Part shown: in pieces, positions 24,773 through 32,624 of the stretch | Numbering within the stretch: the first letter of the stretch is position 1 | Layout: the number at the start of each line of letters is the position of its first letter | Origin: UBA7446 sp049596455 | GTDB lineage: Bacteria; Bacteroidota; Bacteroidia; Flavobacteriales; Flavobacteriaceae | DNA: 48,117 nucleotides | Direction of reading: 5' to 3' | NCBI GenBank assembly: GCA_049596455.1 | Contig: JBMYLP010000012.1 | Location: 1 to 48,117, forward strand | Translations under genes and position numbers: made by a program | The notes under the pieces: generated by a model | Database searches by the model: none | The model's input: the letters and a program-made list of their open reading frames with translations, nothing else | Told to the model about the DNA's origin: nothing

Positions 24773-26176
24773 TTATTGCATAATTGCATTTGGAACTGGT
24801 TTTACCAAACCGTATTTGTCGTACAAATAAATTAAAGCGGTCATTGTTGCTGCGCCTAATTCAAGCTCGCGTTTATTGACCGCATCAAAAGTATCGTTTT
24901 CCGCATGATGATGATCAAAATAGCGTTGCGAATCAGGTCTAAGTCCCGCCAAAACATTGTATTTATTTTTTAGTGGTCTAATGTCAGCACCACTTCCACC
25001 CTGTTCAAAATAATGAATGAGGTAGGGTTTAAATAGCGGCCTCCACGACTCCACTTGTGCAAATTCCTCATCGGAGCAATTAAATGAAAAACCGCGAGGC
25101 GTAAACCCGCCAGCATCTGACTCCAAAGCAAAAATATGCTTTTCACGATTTGAAAGTGCGCTGTCGGCATAGGCATTCCCTCCACGCAAGCCGTTTTCTT
25201 CATTCATAAACAAAACAACCCTAATGGTGCGTTTTGGGCGGTAACCCGATTCCTTAAATAAGCGCAGCACCTCCATGGATTGCACCACGCCAGCACCATC
25301 GTCATGAGCGCCATCGCCCAAATCCCAAGAGTCCAAATGTCCGCCAACTACGATAATTTCATCTGGAAATTCACTTCCCTTAATTTCTCCGATAACATTA
25401 TGCGACCATACATCAGGAAAGGTTTTACATTGCTGGCGAAAAAGAAACTTTAGCTTAGGTTCAAGTTTTAAGAGGTAACTCAATTTTTCAGCTGCATTAG
25501 TGCTAATCGCAGCAGCAGGAATACGTTTTGATACATCTTGCTCGCCATAACTCATAGCTCCCGTATGGGGCAGATCATCTAGTCGCAAGTTCATTGAACG
25601 CACAATTACGCCAACAGCACCAAATTCACTTGCCTCACGAGCACCGTCGTAGCGTTGGTCCACGCAACCAGAGTAGGCTTGAAAAGTACTGATGAGATTT
25701 GCTTGCATTGGGCGATTGAAAAACACAATTTTCCCTTCGATGTTTTTTCGTCCAATTTTAGCTAAATCTTCAATACCCTGAACTTCAACCACAGGTGCTT
25801 TTAGTCCCACGGATGGCGTGGCGACAGAGCCACCTAGTGCCGTTATGGGCACATTGAAAGTAACGCCAGGAGCTGTTTCTATAAGTGCAAATTCTTTTGG
25901 ACCACGCACCCATTTTGGCACTTTTACAGGTTGCAAATACACATGGTCAAGACCTAACGAGTCAAGTTCTGACTTCGTCCATGCCACCGCACGCTCTGCA
26001 CCCAAAGACCCAGACAAACGACTACCGATTCGATTGGCCAAATAATCTAACCATTCGTAGGAATGCCCTTCCAATAATGATAAATCATAAAATTGTTTTA
26101 TCTGATTTTTATCGGCTGAGTTGGGTTGTGCACTCAGCAAGGCGCAGCAAAAAAGAGTAAAAAATAATCGGGTCAT
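24773..26176 (-). CDS. Secreted M28 family zinc aminopeptidase / carboxypeptidase Q-like
   Basis: 467 residues with a signal peptide (MTRLFFTLFCCALLSAQ). A PA-type inserted domain lies in the first half, then the M28 metal site: VVGGHLDSWDLGDGAHDDGAG (first His and bridging Asp), MNEENGLRGG (catalytic and ligand Glu), LESDAGG (Asp) and HHHAENDTFD (last His). This is the di-zinc exopeptidase layout of plasma glutamate carboxypeptidase-like enzymes, probably periplasmic or secreted peptide degradation. Its ATG overlaps the response regulator stop (ATGA, 4 bp), so the two are translationally coupled, an unusual pairing. Confidence 0.9.
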   Translation of the reverse strand: MTRLFFTLFCCALLSAQPNSADKNQIKQFYDLSLLEGHSYEWLDYLANRIGSRLSGSLGAERAVAWTKSELDSLGLDHVYLQPVKVPKWVRGPKEFALIETAPGVTFNVPITALGGSVATPSVGLKAPVVEVQGIEDLAKIGRKNIEGKIVFFNRPMQANLISTFQAYSGCVDQRYDGAREASEFGAVGVIVRSMNLRLDDLPHTGAMSYGEQDVSKRIPAAAISTNAAEKLSYLLKLEPKLKFLFRQQCKTFPDVWSHNVIGEIKGSEFPDEIIVVGGHLDSWDLGDGAHDDGAGVVQSMEVLRLFKESGYRPKRTIRVVLFMNEENGLRGGNAYADSALSNREKHIFALESDAGGFTPRGFSFNCSDEEFAQVESWRPLFKPYLIHYFEQGGSGADIRPLKNKYNVLAGLRPDSQRYFDHHHAENDTFDAVNKRELELGAATMTALIYLYDKYGLVKPVPNAIMQ

Positions 26177-27327
26177 GGGTGTTCTTTAAGTGTTGTATAT
26201 AAGTTAACATCTTGGGCAGAAATTTGATGCTCACCCAAAATATGCAAACGTTCAATAACATTGCGTAATTGCCTGATGTTTCCAGTCCAATCAATATTCT
26301 GTAGGGCTTTTATTGCATCTTGATTCAGTTCTTTTAAGGGGCTTAACGCAGATAAAAAATGAGTTGCCAAAATTGGAATATCCTCTTTTCTATCGTTGAG
26401 TGGTGGCACATACAATTCAATAACCGCAAGACGATGATATAAATCTTCGCGAAAGCGGTTGTGCTTAATTTCCTCTTTGATGTTTTTGTTGGTTGCAGCA
26501 ACCACGCGCACATCTACAGATATGGATTTGTCACTGCCCACCCGTTGAATTTTATGCTCCTCTAGCGCACGGAGTACTTTGGCCTGTGCTGCCAAACTCA
26601 TATCGCCTATTTCGTCCAAAAAGAGTGTTCCCCCATGTGCTTGCTCAAAAGTTCCTTTTCGGTCTTTATGGGCAGAGGTAAACGCACCCTTCATGTGTCC
26701 AAAAAGCTCACTCTCTATAAGTTCTGTTGGGATAGCAGCGCAATTTACCTCTACAAACGGAGCATCTGCGCGAATGCTCTTGTGGTGTAACGCACGAGCC
26801 ACTAACTCTTTGCCACTTCCATTTGGTCCTTGAATCAGTACACGAGCCATTGTTGGTGCCACCTTATCAATCATGTGGTGAATGGTTTTTATGGCTTTAG
26901 ATTCGCCTACCATGGTGTACTTTTTGGGTGTTCTTTTGGTAGCAGATTTTTTTGGCTTGGTTTGAACATTTAGTGCAGCGCGTACCGTTTGTAGCAAGTG
27001 ATTTAAATCAGGCGGTTTTGCAATGTAATCATAGGCACCCGTTCGCATAGCTTGAACAGCAGTTTCCAAATCGCCATGTCCTGAAATCATAACAACAGGC
27101 GTTTCGGGTGAGTGCTCTTGAGCGTAAGTCAATACCTCAATACCATCTTTTTTGGGCATTTTGATATCACATAAAATAAGGTCAAATTTTGATTTTGAAA
27201 TTACTGAAATCGCTTCAACGCCATCTTCAGCTTCACTGATAGTTAGCGTTTTGTCTTCGTCTGCGAGAACCTTTCGCAACACACGACGAATGTTTGCTTC
27301 GTCTTCTACAATTAAAATATGTGCCAT
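26173..27327 (-). CDS. Sigma-54 type response regulator lacking a DNA-binding domain
   Basis: 384 residues: receiver domain 1-120 with phospho-acceptor D54 (LILCDIKMPKKDG), a linker, then a sigma-54 AAA+ domain (about 145-370). Walker A is changed to GPNGSGKE, the sigma-54-contacting GAFTGA loop reads GAFTSA (214-219), Walker B is GGTLFLDEIGDM, and FREDLYHRLAV and the sensor regions are present. The protein stops right after the AAA+ lid (WTGNIRQLRNVIERLHIL ... LKEHP), with no C-terminal Fis-type helix-turn-helix. No histidine kinase is adjacent. It lies between mscS (0 bp) and the M28 peptidase (4-bp overlap). It may activate sigma-54 from solution or may not be a transcription activator at all. 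Confidence 0.9.
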   Translation of the reverse strand: MAHILIVEDEANIRRVLRKVLADEDKTLTISEAEDGVEAISVISKSKFDLILCDIKMPKKDGIEVLTYAQEHSPETPVVMISGHGDLETAVQAMRTGAYDYIAKPPDLNHLLQTVRAALNVQTKPKKSATKRTPKKYTMVGESKAIKTIHHMIDKVAPTMARVLIQGPNGSGKELVARALHHKSIRADAPFVEVNCAAIPTELIESELFGHMKGAFTSAHKDRKGTFEQAHGGTLFLDEIGDMSLAAQAKVLRALEEHKIQRVGSDKSISVDVRVVAATNKNIKEEIKHNRFREDLYHRLAVIELYVPPLNDRKEDIPILATHFLSALSPLKELNQDAIKALQNIDWTGNIRQLRNVIERLHILGEHQISAQDVNLYTTLKEHP

Positions 27328-28146
27328 TTAGTTAGCGTTATGGATAACTCGTTGGGGGAATGGAATTTGAATGTTGTGCTCTCGAAGTGTCTTATCAATT
27401 GCATAGCGAATATCACTCTTTACCAATTCCGTTTTAAAGCCGTCTTTGAGCGTAAATACCAACTCAAAATCCAAACTACTATCACCAAAATTTTTAAATA
27501 ATAGCAGTGGTGGCGGATTTTTAAGCACCTCATTGTGGCTTAGCGCAAGTTCAAGAAGTAACGATTTTAATTGATCCAAATCTGTTCCATAAGCTACACC
27601 AACAACAACCGATTCGCGGGTTTGCTTTTCGTTTTCAGTCCAATTAAACAATGTATTAGTCAAATACATATGATTGGGGATAATAAGTACTTTATTGTCG
27701 ATGGTAACAGCGCGAGTAGTACGTAACGTAATGTTTTCCACACGACCTACTTTGCCGTCCAGCTCTATAATATCACCTACATGAACCGTTTGATCTACCA
27801 GTATAAAAATACCTGAAATGATATCTTGAAAAAATGTCTGTAGTGCAAAACCAACACCAACCAACAGGGCAGCTGAGGCAGCTAATAATGCCGTTAGATT
27901 TACACCAGCATTCTGTAACATCAACAGTATCACAACAGTGTACAGCGAATAGTTAAAGAACGAGAAAATAGGTTTAAACTTTCCTTTTCGTTCAAACGAC
28001 AACTTACGAGTTAAGATGTTACGTACAAAACGCAACACAAATGACAGGGCAATTAATAGAACTACCCAAACCAAAAAAGAGCCAACGCTCATTTCAGCGT
28101 CCCCTATGCCAATGTTGTATTGAAAGATTGATTTGATTTTTTCCAT
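27328..28146 (-). CDS. mscS: Small-conductance mechanosensitive channel MscS
   Basis: 272 residues: three N-terminal helices (about 22-42, 60-78, 83-105), the pore-lining TM3 with AALLVGVGFALQTFFQD, then the beta domain (GDIIELDGKVGRVENITLRT, VLIIPNHMYLTNTLFNW) and a C-terminal alpha/beta part. MscS releases ions upon hypo-osmotic shock in the inner membrane. It is the first gene of the six-gene unit; its stop abuts the response regulator ATG. The minus-strand TATATTCG (28150-28157) sits 3 bp before the ATG, suggesting a leaderless message. Confidence 0.93.
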   Translation of the reverse strand: MEKIKSIFQYNIGIGDAEMSVGSFLVWVVLLIALSFVLRFVRNILTRKLSFERKGKFKPIFSFFNYSLYTVVILLMLQNAGVNLTALLAASAALLVGVGFALQTFFQDIISGIFILVDQTVHVGDIIELDGKVGRVENITLRTTRAVTIDNKVLIIPNHMYLTNTLFNWTENEKQTRESVVVGVAYGTDLDQLKSLLLELALSHNEVLKNPPPLLLFKNFGDSSLDFELVFTLKDGFKTELVKSDIRYAIDKTLREHNIQIPFPQRVIHNAN

Positions 28147-28149
28147 ATT

Positions 28150-28157
28150 CGAATATA
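28150..28157 (-). promoter_or_regulatory. -7-like element of the mscS operon
   Basis: Minus-strand TATATTCG (TAnnTTCG form), 3 bp before the mscS ATG. No TTG at the -33 distance, but the dnaJ terminator upstream implies a new promoter must lie in this gap. Confidence 0.42.
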
Positions 28158-28172
28158 GAAAAAATACGGGCT

Positions 28173-28207
28173 AAAAAAGAAAACCCACCCTCAAAAGAGA
28201 GGATGGG
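28173..28207 (-). terminator. Intrinsic terminator of grpE-dnaJ
   Basis: Read on the minus strand: stem CCCATCCTC / GAGGGTGGG (28199-28207 with 28184-28192), then TTTTCTTTTTT. One position is a U-G wobble in the minus-strand RNA but an A-C mismatch in plus-strand RNA, so the element is directional. Confidence 0.82.
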
Positions 28208-28296
28208 AAAAAATTGCTATGAAAAAGAAAAATAACTATAGATAAATCTATCGTTGAGCCAAATATATAAACTTTATGCATACAAACGATATAAAA

Positions 28297-29403
28297 TCAT
28301 GAAAACATGTCTTTTACTTTGTCAAAAAATGATTTGTGCGTTGATTTTGGGCTTGGTTTAAAGTTCTCATGCGCACTGTTTTGTTCAAAAAATTGTTTTT
28401 GTTCTTTAGTAAGTTGCTCGGGAGTCCAGACGCTAACATGGACAAGCAAATCACCCGTACCATAACTACTTAAGCTTGGTACTCCTTTTCCTTTTAGTCG
28501 TAAAATTTTTCCGGATTGAATTCCTGCGTCTAATTTTATACGCACCGAACCGCCAACGGTTTCAATTTCTTTATAAGTCCCTAAAACGGCTTCTGAAATA
28601 GAAATATACAAATCTAAATGCAGGTTGTTCCCTTCTCGCTTGAGGTGTGGGTGTTCTTTAACAGCTATTTGCACAATCAAATCTCCAGAAAGTCCTTGTC
28701 CGGGTGCTTCATTTCCTTTGCCTGAAACTTTTAGTTGCATACCATCTTCAACACCTGCAGGAATTTTGATAGAAACTGTTTCTTCCTGTGAAATCATGCC
28801 ATAGGCGTCTGCTCCCGAAGGACGATGACGCAAGGTTTGCCCAGCACCATTACAAGCGCTACAAGTTGTTGCCGATTGCATTCTACCCAAAATAGTATTG
28901 GTAATGCGCATGGTTTGTCCAGAACCACCACACGTTTTACAGGTAGCGTAGCTCACGCCTGGAGCCTGTTTTTTACGCTTTACCTTAATCTTTTTCTCAA
29001 CGCCAAGTACCATTTCTTCGAGGGTTAGCGTAACGCGAACGCGCAAATTTGTTCCTTTTGCCCTGCGCTGACCACCGCCAAAACCACCGAAACCGCCGCC
29101 GAAAGCACTACCAAAAATATCTCCAAACTGGCTGAAGATGTCATCCATGTTCATTCCGCCACCGCCAAAGCCTTGATTTCCTTCAAATGCAGCGTGACCA
29201 AAACGGTCGTATTGGGCGCGCTTTTGTTCGTCTCCTAGCACCTCATACGCCTCGGCAGCTTGCTTAAATTTTTTCTCTGCCTCAGCATCCCCCGGATTTT
29301 TATCTGGGTGATAGGCAATCGCTTTTTTGCGATACGCCTTCTTTATTTCTGCTGCAGAAGCCGATTTGCTTACCCCAAGTATGTCGTAATAATCTTCTTT
29401 CAT
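28297..29403 (-). CDS. dnaJ: Chaperone DnaJ with only one zinc centre
   Basis: 368 residues. J domain 1-70 with HPD at 32-34; G/F-rich region about 75-112; cysteine region; C-terminal substrate-binding domains (KVSGKGNEAPG, YISISEAVLGTYKEIETVGG, LRLKGKGVPSLSSYGTGDLL); end VKDMFS. Only two CxxCxGxG motifs are present (C155-K-T-C158-GGSG and C181-S-A-C184-NGAG) instead of four. By spacing these match motifs 2 and 3 of E. coli DnaJ (zinc centre 2), so centre 1 is lost, as I recall for flavobacterial DnaJ. It lies 2 bp after grpE. DnaJ and GrpE act with DnaK, which is not in this window. Confidence 0.96.
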   Translation of the reverse strand: MKEDYYDILGVSKSASAAEIKKAYRKKAIAYHPDKNPGDAEAEKKFKQAAEAYEVLGDEQKRAQYDRFGHAAFEGNQGFGGGGMNMDDIFSQFGDIFGSAFGGGFGGFGGGQRRAKGTNLRVRVTLTLEEMVLGVEKKIKVKRKKQAPGVSYATCKTCGGSGQTMRITNTILGRMQSATTCSACNGAGQTLRHRPSGADAYGMISQEETVSIKIPAGVEDGMQLKVSGKGNEAPGQGLSGDLIVQIAVKEHPHLKREGNNLHLDLYISISEAVLGTYKEIETVGGSVRIKLDAGIQSGKILRLKGKGVPSLSSYGTGDLLVHVSVWTPEQLTKEQKQFFEQNSAHENFKPSPKSTHKSFFDKVKDMFS

Positions 29404-29405
29404 CT

Positions 29406-29930
29406 CTATTGAGCTACCACAACCTTAGGGTAACGAATTATTAAATCTCCTAGTTTATACCCTGCGCCAACCACATCAACGATAGTGCCTTTTGGATGCT
29501 CATCTGATGCGGGAAGTTGCGTAATTGCCTCATGTATTTCGGCATCAAAGACTGCTTTGGGTTCTATTTCCATTTTGGTCAATCCTTGTTGTTTAAGGGA
29601 GTCGCTTAATTTATTGTAGATAAGGCGAATACCTGCCAACTGCTCGTTGTTTTCATCAAGCTCTGCGAGTGCACGCTCAAAATCGTCTAACACAGGAAGG
29701 AGTACCACCATTACTTCTTGCGAAGCCGTTTTGAACAACTCAATACGCTCTTTTGCAGTACGCTTTTTATAGTTTTCAAACTCAGCAAATAAGCGAAGAA
29801 ATTTGTTTTTCTCATCCTCTAAAGCCGCTTCTGCTTCTACCAAAGGATCTTTTTCAACCTCAGCTTTTGGCGATTGCTCCTCCTTAACTACTTCTTCTTC
29901 AACTTCTTTTTTACCTTTTTTGGTAGCCAT
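29406..29930 (-). CDS. grpE: Nucleotide exchange factor GrpE
   Basis: 174 residues: a charged N-terminal tail (ATKKGKKEVEEE), a long coiled coil (about 40-90, with KFLRLFAEFENYKKRTAKER, the conserved FENYKKR segment) and the C-terminal beta wing (GLTKMEIEPKAVFDAEIHEA, GTIVDVVGAGYKLGDLIIRY). GrpE exchanges nucleotide on DnaK. The frame is open 12 codons upstream, but the ATG at 29930 gives the family start MATKKG, and the longer form would reach the -7 box region. Transcribed first in grpE-dnaJ, from a promoter that carries a perfect 15-bp palindrome over its -33 element. Confidence 0.95.
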   Translation of the reverse strand: MATKKGKKEVEEEVVKEEQSPKAEVEKDPLVEAEAALEDEKNKFLRLFAEFENYKKRTAKERIELFKTASQEVMVVLLPVLDDFERALAELDENNEQLAGIRLIYNKLSDSLKQQGLTKMEIEPKAVFDAEIHEAITQLPASDEHPKGTIVDVVGAGYKLGDLIIRYPKVVVAQ

Positions 29931-29951
29931 AAAATGTTTTTTAAGTGTGGG

Positions 29952-29983
29952 CAAAAGTACTGCCAAAACAGTTAGTATGTCAA
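29952..29983 (-). promoter_or_regulatory. Promoter of grpE-dnaJ
   Basis: Minus strand: TTG (complement of 29981-29983), 21-bp spacer, TACTTTTG (29952-29959), a perfect -7 box. It lies 21 bp upstream of the grpE ATG at 29930. Confidence 0.68.
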
Positions 29984-29991
29984 AATGACAT
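29977..29991. promoter_or_regulatory. Palindrome over the grpE -33 element, possible heat-shock operator
   Basis: ATGTCA-AAA-TGACAT, a perfect 6+3+6 inverted repeat that covers the -33 TTG of the grpE promoter and touches the stop codon of the upstream gene. Its position fits a repressor or activator site for the chaperone operon; the protein is unknown. Confidence 0.5.
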
Positions 29992-30908
29992 TACTTTTTT
30001 GTGCGCAACGGTAGCAAATCGTTCAGGGCATCCGCCAACAACGGAAACTGAAATTTAAACCCTTGATTTTCAACATATGCGCTAGAAACGTTAATGCTAT
30101 CAAATAAGACTTCTCCCATTTCGCCCATAGCTGTTTTAATCACAAACTTGGGAATTCCGGGAAGCCATTGTGGTATGTTGTAGGTTTTAGCGATAGCTTT
30201 AACTAACTCCTTTTGAGAAACGGGATTAGGGGCTACGCCGTTGTAAATTCCAGGGTTATCCAACACAAAGGCAAACAGTTGCACCAAATCTTGAATATGA
30301 ATCCACGATTGCCATTGTGCGCCCTTACCAAACCATGCGCCTAATCCAAATGAAGTCGGTATTGCTAAGGGTATCAGCGCACCACCTTCTTTGGCAAGCA
30401 CTAAGCCTATTCTTATTTTGCTGACATGCTCAACTAGGGAATTTACCTTGTTCACTTCGGTTTCCCAAGCAGAAACCACTTCTGCAGGAAAGCTTTGGGC
30501 AATGTCAGTGTGTGTTTCGGTATATATTTTTGTTAAGCTTGATGGATAAATACCAATTGCCGATGCCGAAATAAAATGACTTACGTGGTGGTTTTTAGTC
30601 GATTTCAGCGCATCAACAAGAAGACGTGTTCCCATAACCCGACTCTCCAAAATGGATTTTTTTGCTTTTGGTGTCCAGCGTTGTGCAATTTTGGCTCCTG
30701 CCAAGCTAATAATAACGTCGACATTGCTTAGCGCATCATTATCCATAATCCCTTTTTCAGGATTCCAATAAAAGGTTTTAATTTCAGATGAAAATACAGT
30801 TGAATTGATGCGAGTAGTAAGTACAGAAATGTGATGTCCTCTCTGTTGCAAAATGGGAATTAGTGCTTTTCCCACAAGTCCGCTAGCCCCAGAAATTAAA
30901 ATTCGCAT
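29991..30908 (-). CDS. TIGR01777 family NAD-dependent epimerase-like protein (YfcH/SulA type)
   Basis: 305 residues of an extended short-chain dehydrogenase fold. N-terminal NAD-binding glycine motif: MRILISGASGLVGKALIP; further family blocks VDVIISLAGAKIAQRWTPKA, SASAIGIYPSS, KIRIGLVLAKEGGAL, WIHIQDLV and a C-terminal DUF1731-like region. The active-site YxxxK of true epimerases is not obvious (IGIYPS). The substrate and function of the family are unknown. Divergent from ilvE by 62 bp; the grpE operator palindrome abuts its stop codon. Confidence 0.88.
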   Translation of the reverse strand: MRILISGASGLVGKALIPILQQRGHHISVLTTRINSTVFSSEIKTFYWNPEKGIMDNDALSNVDVIISLAGAKIAQRWTPKAKKSILESRVMGTRLLVDALKSTKNHHVSHFISASAIGIYPSSLTKIYTETHTDIAQSFPAEVVSAWETEVNKVNSLVEHVSKIRIGLVLAKEGGALIPLAIPTSFGLGAWFGKGAQWQSWIHIQDLVQLFAFVLDNPGIYNGVAPNPVSQKELVKAIAKTYNIPQWLPGIPKFVIKTAMGEMGEVLFDSINVSSAYVENQGFKFQFPLLADALNDLLPLRTKK

Positions 30909-30958
30909 TCTTTTTTTTGTAAATGTACATCAGATGGTGCGCACACCCAAGATTTTCC

Positions 30959-30966
30959 TACTTTTG
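30959..30966 (+). promoter_or_regulatory. -7 element of ilvE promoter
   Basis: TACTTTTG, perfect TAnnTTTG, 4 bp before the ilvE ATG at 30971; it rules out the upstream in-frame start at 30923 and suggests a leaderless mRNA. Confidence 0.55.
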
Positions 30967-30970
30967 TTCT

Positions 30971-32032
30971 ATGAAACAACACATAAACATCACACCTGCG
31001 TCTGCATCATCAATCGATTCGGTTGATTTTGACCACTTGGCTTTTGGTTCAACGTTTACGGACCACATGTTTGTTTGTGATTTTAAAGATGGCGCGTGGG
31101 GAACACCCGAAATTGTTCCGTATGCACCCATGCAGATTTCTCCTGCTGCTAGTGTATTGCACTATGGACAAGCTGTTTTTGAAGGAATGAAAGCCTTTAA
31201 GGATGAAAATGGAAGTGTGTGGTTGTTTCGTCCAGAGCAAAATGCCAAAAGAATAAATAAATCTGCGGAGCGTCTTGCGATTCCAACCTTCCCCGAAGAA
31301 GTTTTTTTAGAAGGAATGAAAAAACTGATTTCGTTAGATAAAGAATGGGTAAAGGCGGGAGTTGGAAAATCGCTTTACGTACGACCTTTTGTCTTTGCTT
31401 CCCAGGCAGGTGTTCAAGCATCTGCAGCGAATGAATATCGATTTATGATTATTTGCGCACCCGTGGCAAGCTATTACGGTGGGGATGTTCGCGTAAAAAT
31501 TGCAGACCATTATAGTCGTGCCTCACAAGGCGGAGTGGGCTATGCCAAGGCTGCAGGAAATTACGGTGGACAATTTTATCCAACCCAACTTGCTAAGGAA
31601 GAAGGCTATCAACAAGTTATTTGGACTGATGCTGCTACCCACGAATATATTGAGGAAGCTGGAACAATGAACCTCTTTTTTAGAATTGGTGACACACTAG
31701 TTACAGCACCCACAAGTGATAGCATCCTTGATGGTGTTACGCGAAAAAGCATTTTGGAATTAGCAAATCACTTAGGCATCAAAACAGAAGTCCGCGCACT
31801 CAAGGTTTCAGACCTTATCGAAGCTAAAAAATCGGGGGAACTACTTGAAATTTTTGGTAGCGGAACCGCAGTGGTTGTTCAACCCATTATTGGTTTTGGC
31901 TATAAAGGAACAGACTTTGACACGCCACTCCCCAAAGATAGCTACGCCCAAAAACTCAAAGATGCTTTGGTTGACATTCAATATAATAATGCAGAAGATC
32001 CCTTTGGGTGGCGTTATAAGGTTTGTGACTAG
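30971..32032 (+). CDS. ilvE: Branched-chain amino acid aminotransferase
   Basis: 353 residues of a fold-type IV PLP aminotransferase that interconverts Val/Leu/Ile and their 2-keto acids. Family features: YAPMQISPAASVLHYGQAVFEGMKA near the N-terminus, RPEQNAKRINKSAERL, the PLP lysine in GYAKAAGNYGG, EAGTMNLFF and PTSDSILDGVTRKSIL. The frame is open 16 codons upstream, but the ATG at 30971 gives the expected N-terminus (MKQHINITPAS) and follows directly upon a perfect -7 box. Its TAG stop overlaps the TAG of the convergent MazG-like gene within the palindrome CTAG. Confidence 0.95.
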   Translation: MKQHINITPASASSIDSVDFDHLAFGSTFTDHMFVCDFKDGAWGTPEIVPYAPMQISPAASVLHYGQAVFEGMKAFKDENGSVWLFRPEQNAKRINKSAERLAIPTFPEEVFLEGMKKLISLDKEWVKAGVGKSLYVRPFVFASQAGVQASAANEYRFMIICAPVASYYGGDVRVKIADHYSRASQGGVGYAKAAGNYGGQFYPTQLAKEEGYQQVIWTDAATHEYIEEAGTMNLFFRIGDTLVTAPTSDSILDGVTRKSILELANHLGIKTEVRALKVSDLIEAKKSGELLEIFGSGTAVVVQPIIGFGYKGTDFDTPLPKDSYAQKLKDALVDIQYNNAEDPFGWRYKVCD

Positions 32033-32412
32033 CTCAAAAACTGCTTTAGATTAGGCTTACGATACTCTGGCCCTTTCATCACTTTCCCGTCATCTCTATA
32101 AATAGGTTTTCCGTCGGCACCTAGCTTACTCATATTACTTTGTTGAATTTCATCAAAAACTTCTTCAATAATATGATGCATACCGTGGGTGAGTATGGTG
32201 CCACACAATATATATAGCATATCGCCAAGGGCGTCTGCCACCTCAACTAAGTCATTTGTATTAGCAGCATCGAGATACTCGTTGTTCTCTTCTGCCATGA
32301 GTTTATGACGTAGGGTATTTATCTCCTCAGAAATATGTGCGGTAGGTGTATTTGCCATACCTACACCAAAAGCGTTGTGAAATGCTGCAACAGCATCTAA
32401 TTGTTTTTGCAT
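32029..32412 (-). CDS. MazG-like nucleoside triphosphate pyrophosphohydrolase family protein
   Basis: A 127-residue all-alpha NTP-PPase. The metal-binding pattern EExxE ... ExxD is seen as EENNEYLDAA followed by LVEVADALGDMLYIL. The C-terminal segment GKPIYRDDGKVMKGPEYRKP resembles phage- and Bacteroidetes-type members often annotated as nucleoside triphosphate pyrophosphohydrolase family protein. Such enzymes hydrolyse (d)NTPs to monophosphates for pool cleaning; the substrate here is unknown. It is divergent from the 60-aa gene, and its probable -7 (TATTTTTA, minus strand, 32429-32436) lies next to that gene's promoter. Confidence 0.82.
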   Translation of the reverse strand: MQKQLDAVAAFHNAFGVGMANTPTAHISEEINTLRHKLMAEENNEYLDAANTNDLVEVADALGDMLYILCGTILTHGMHHIIEEVFDEIQQSNMSKLGADGKPIYRDDGKVMKGPEYRKPNLKQFLS

Positions 32413-32427
32413 TTTTTTATAGTTTCG
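32401..32427 (+). promoter_or_regulatory. Probable promoter of the 60-aa/crcB unit
   Basis: TTG (32401-32403), 16-bp spacer, TAGTTTCG (32420-32427, TAnnTTCG variant), 14 bp before the ATG at 32442. It overlaps the start of the divergent MazG-like gene. Confidence 0.42.
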
Positions 32428-32441
32428 CTAAAAATAACGCT

Positions 32442-32624
32442 ATGTTCTCCACGGGTCAATTGATTTTTGCACTTTTTTTTGTTTTCGCCTTCACCATTGT
32501 CATTATATACAGCTACTCCAAAGACAAACAAAAAAGTAAAGCATACTTTAAAGGTAGTTTTTGGGTGCTGATTGGGTTTTTAATCTTTGTAGGGCTTTTA
32601 GTTGGGTTAAAGAGTATCGTATAA
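32442..32624 (+). CDS. Small membrane protein, 60 aa
   Basis: MFSTGQLIFALFFVFAFTIV begins an N-terminal membrane helix (about 6-24), followed by a short basic loop YSKDKQKSKAYFKGS and a second helix (about 39-57, FWVLIGFLIFVGLLVGL). Both termini would face the same side. I do not recognise the family; similar short two-helix proteins precede crcB in flavobacteria as far as I recall. The stop codon directly abuts the crcB ATG, so the two are co-translated. The open frame runs 32 codons upstream through the divergent gene's start region; the ATG at 32442 is preferred because of the promoter. Confidence 0.75.
   Translation: MFSTGQLIFALFFVFAFTIVIIYSYSKDKQKSKAYFKGSFWVLIGFLIFVGLLVGLKSIV

Noticed and set aside
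32413..32441. Fluoride riboswitch upstream of the crcB unit
   Set aside because: The 29-bp gap is too short and lacks the conserved crcB-motif sequence.
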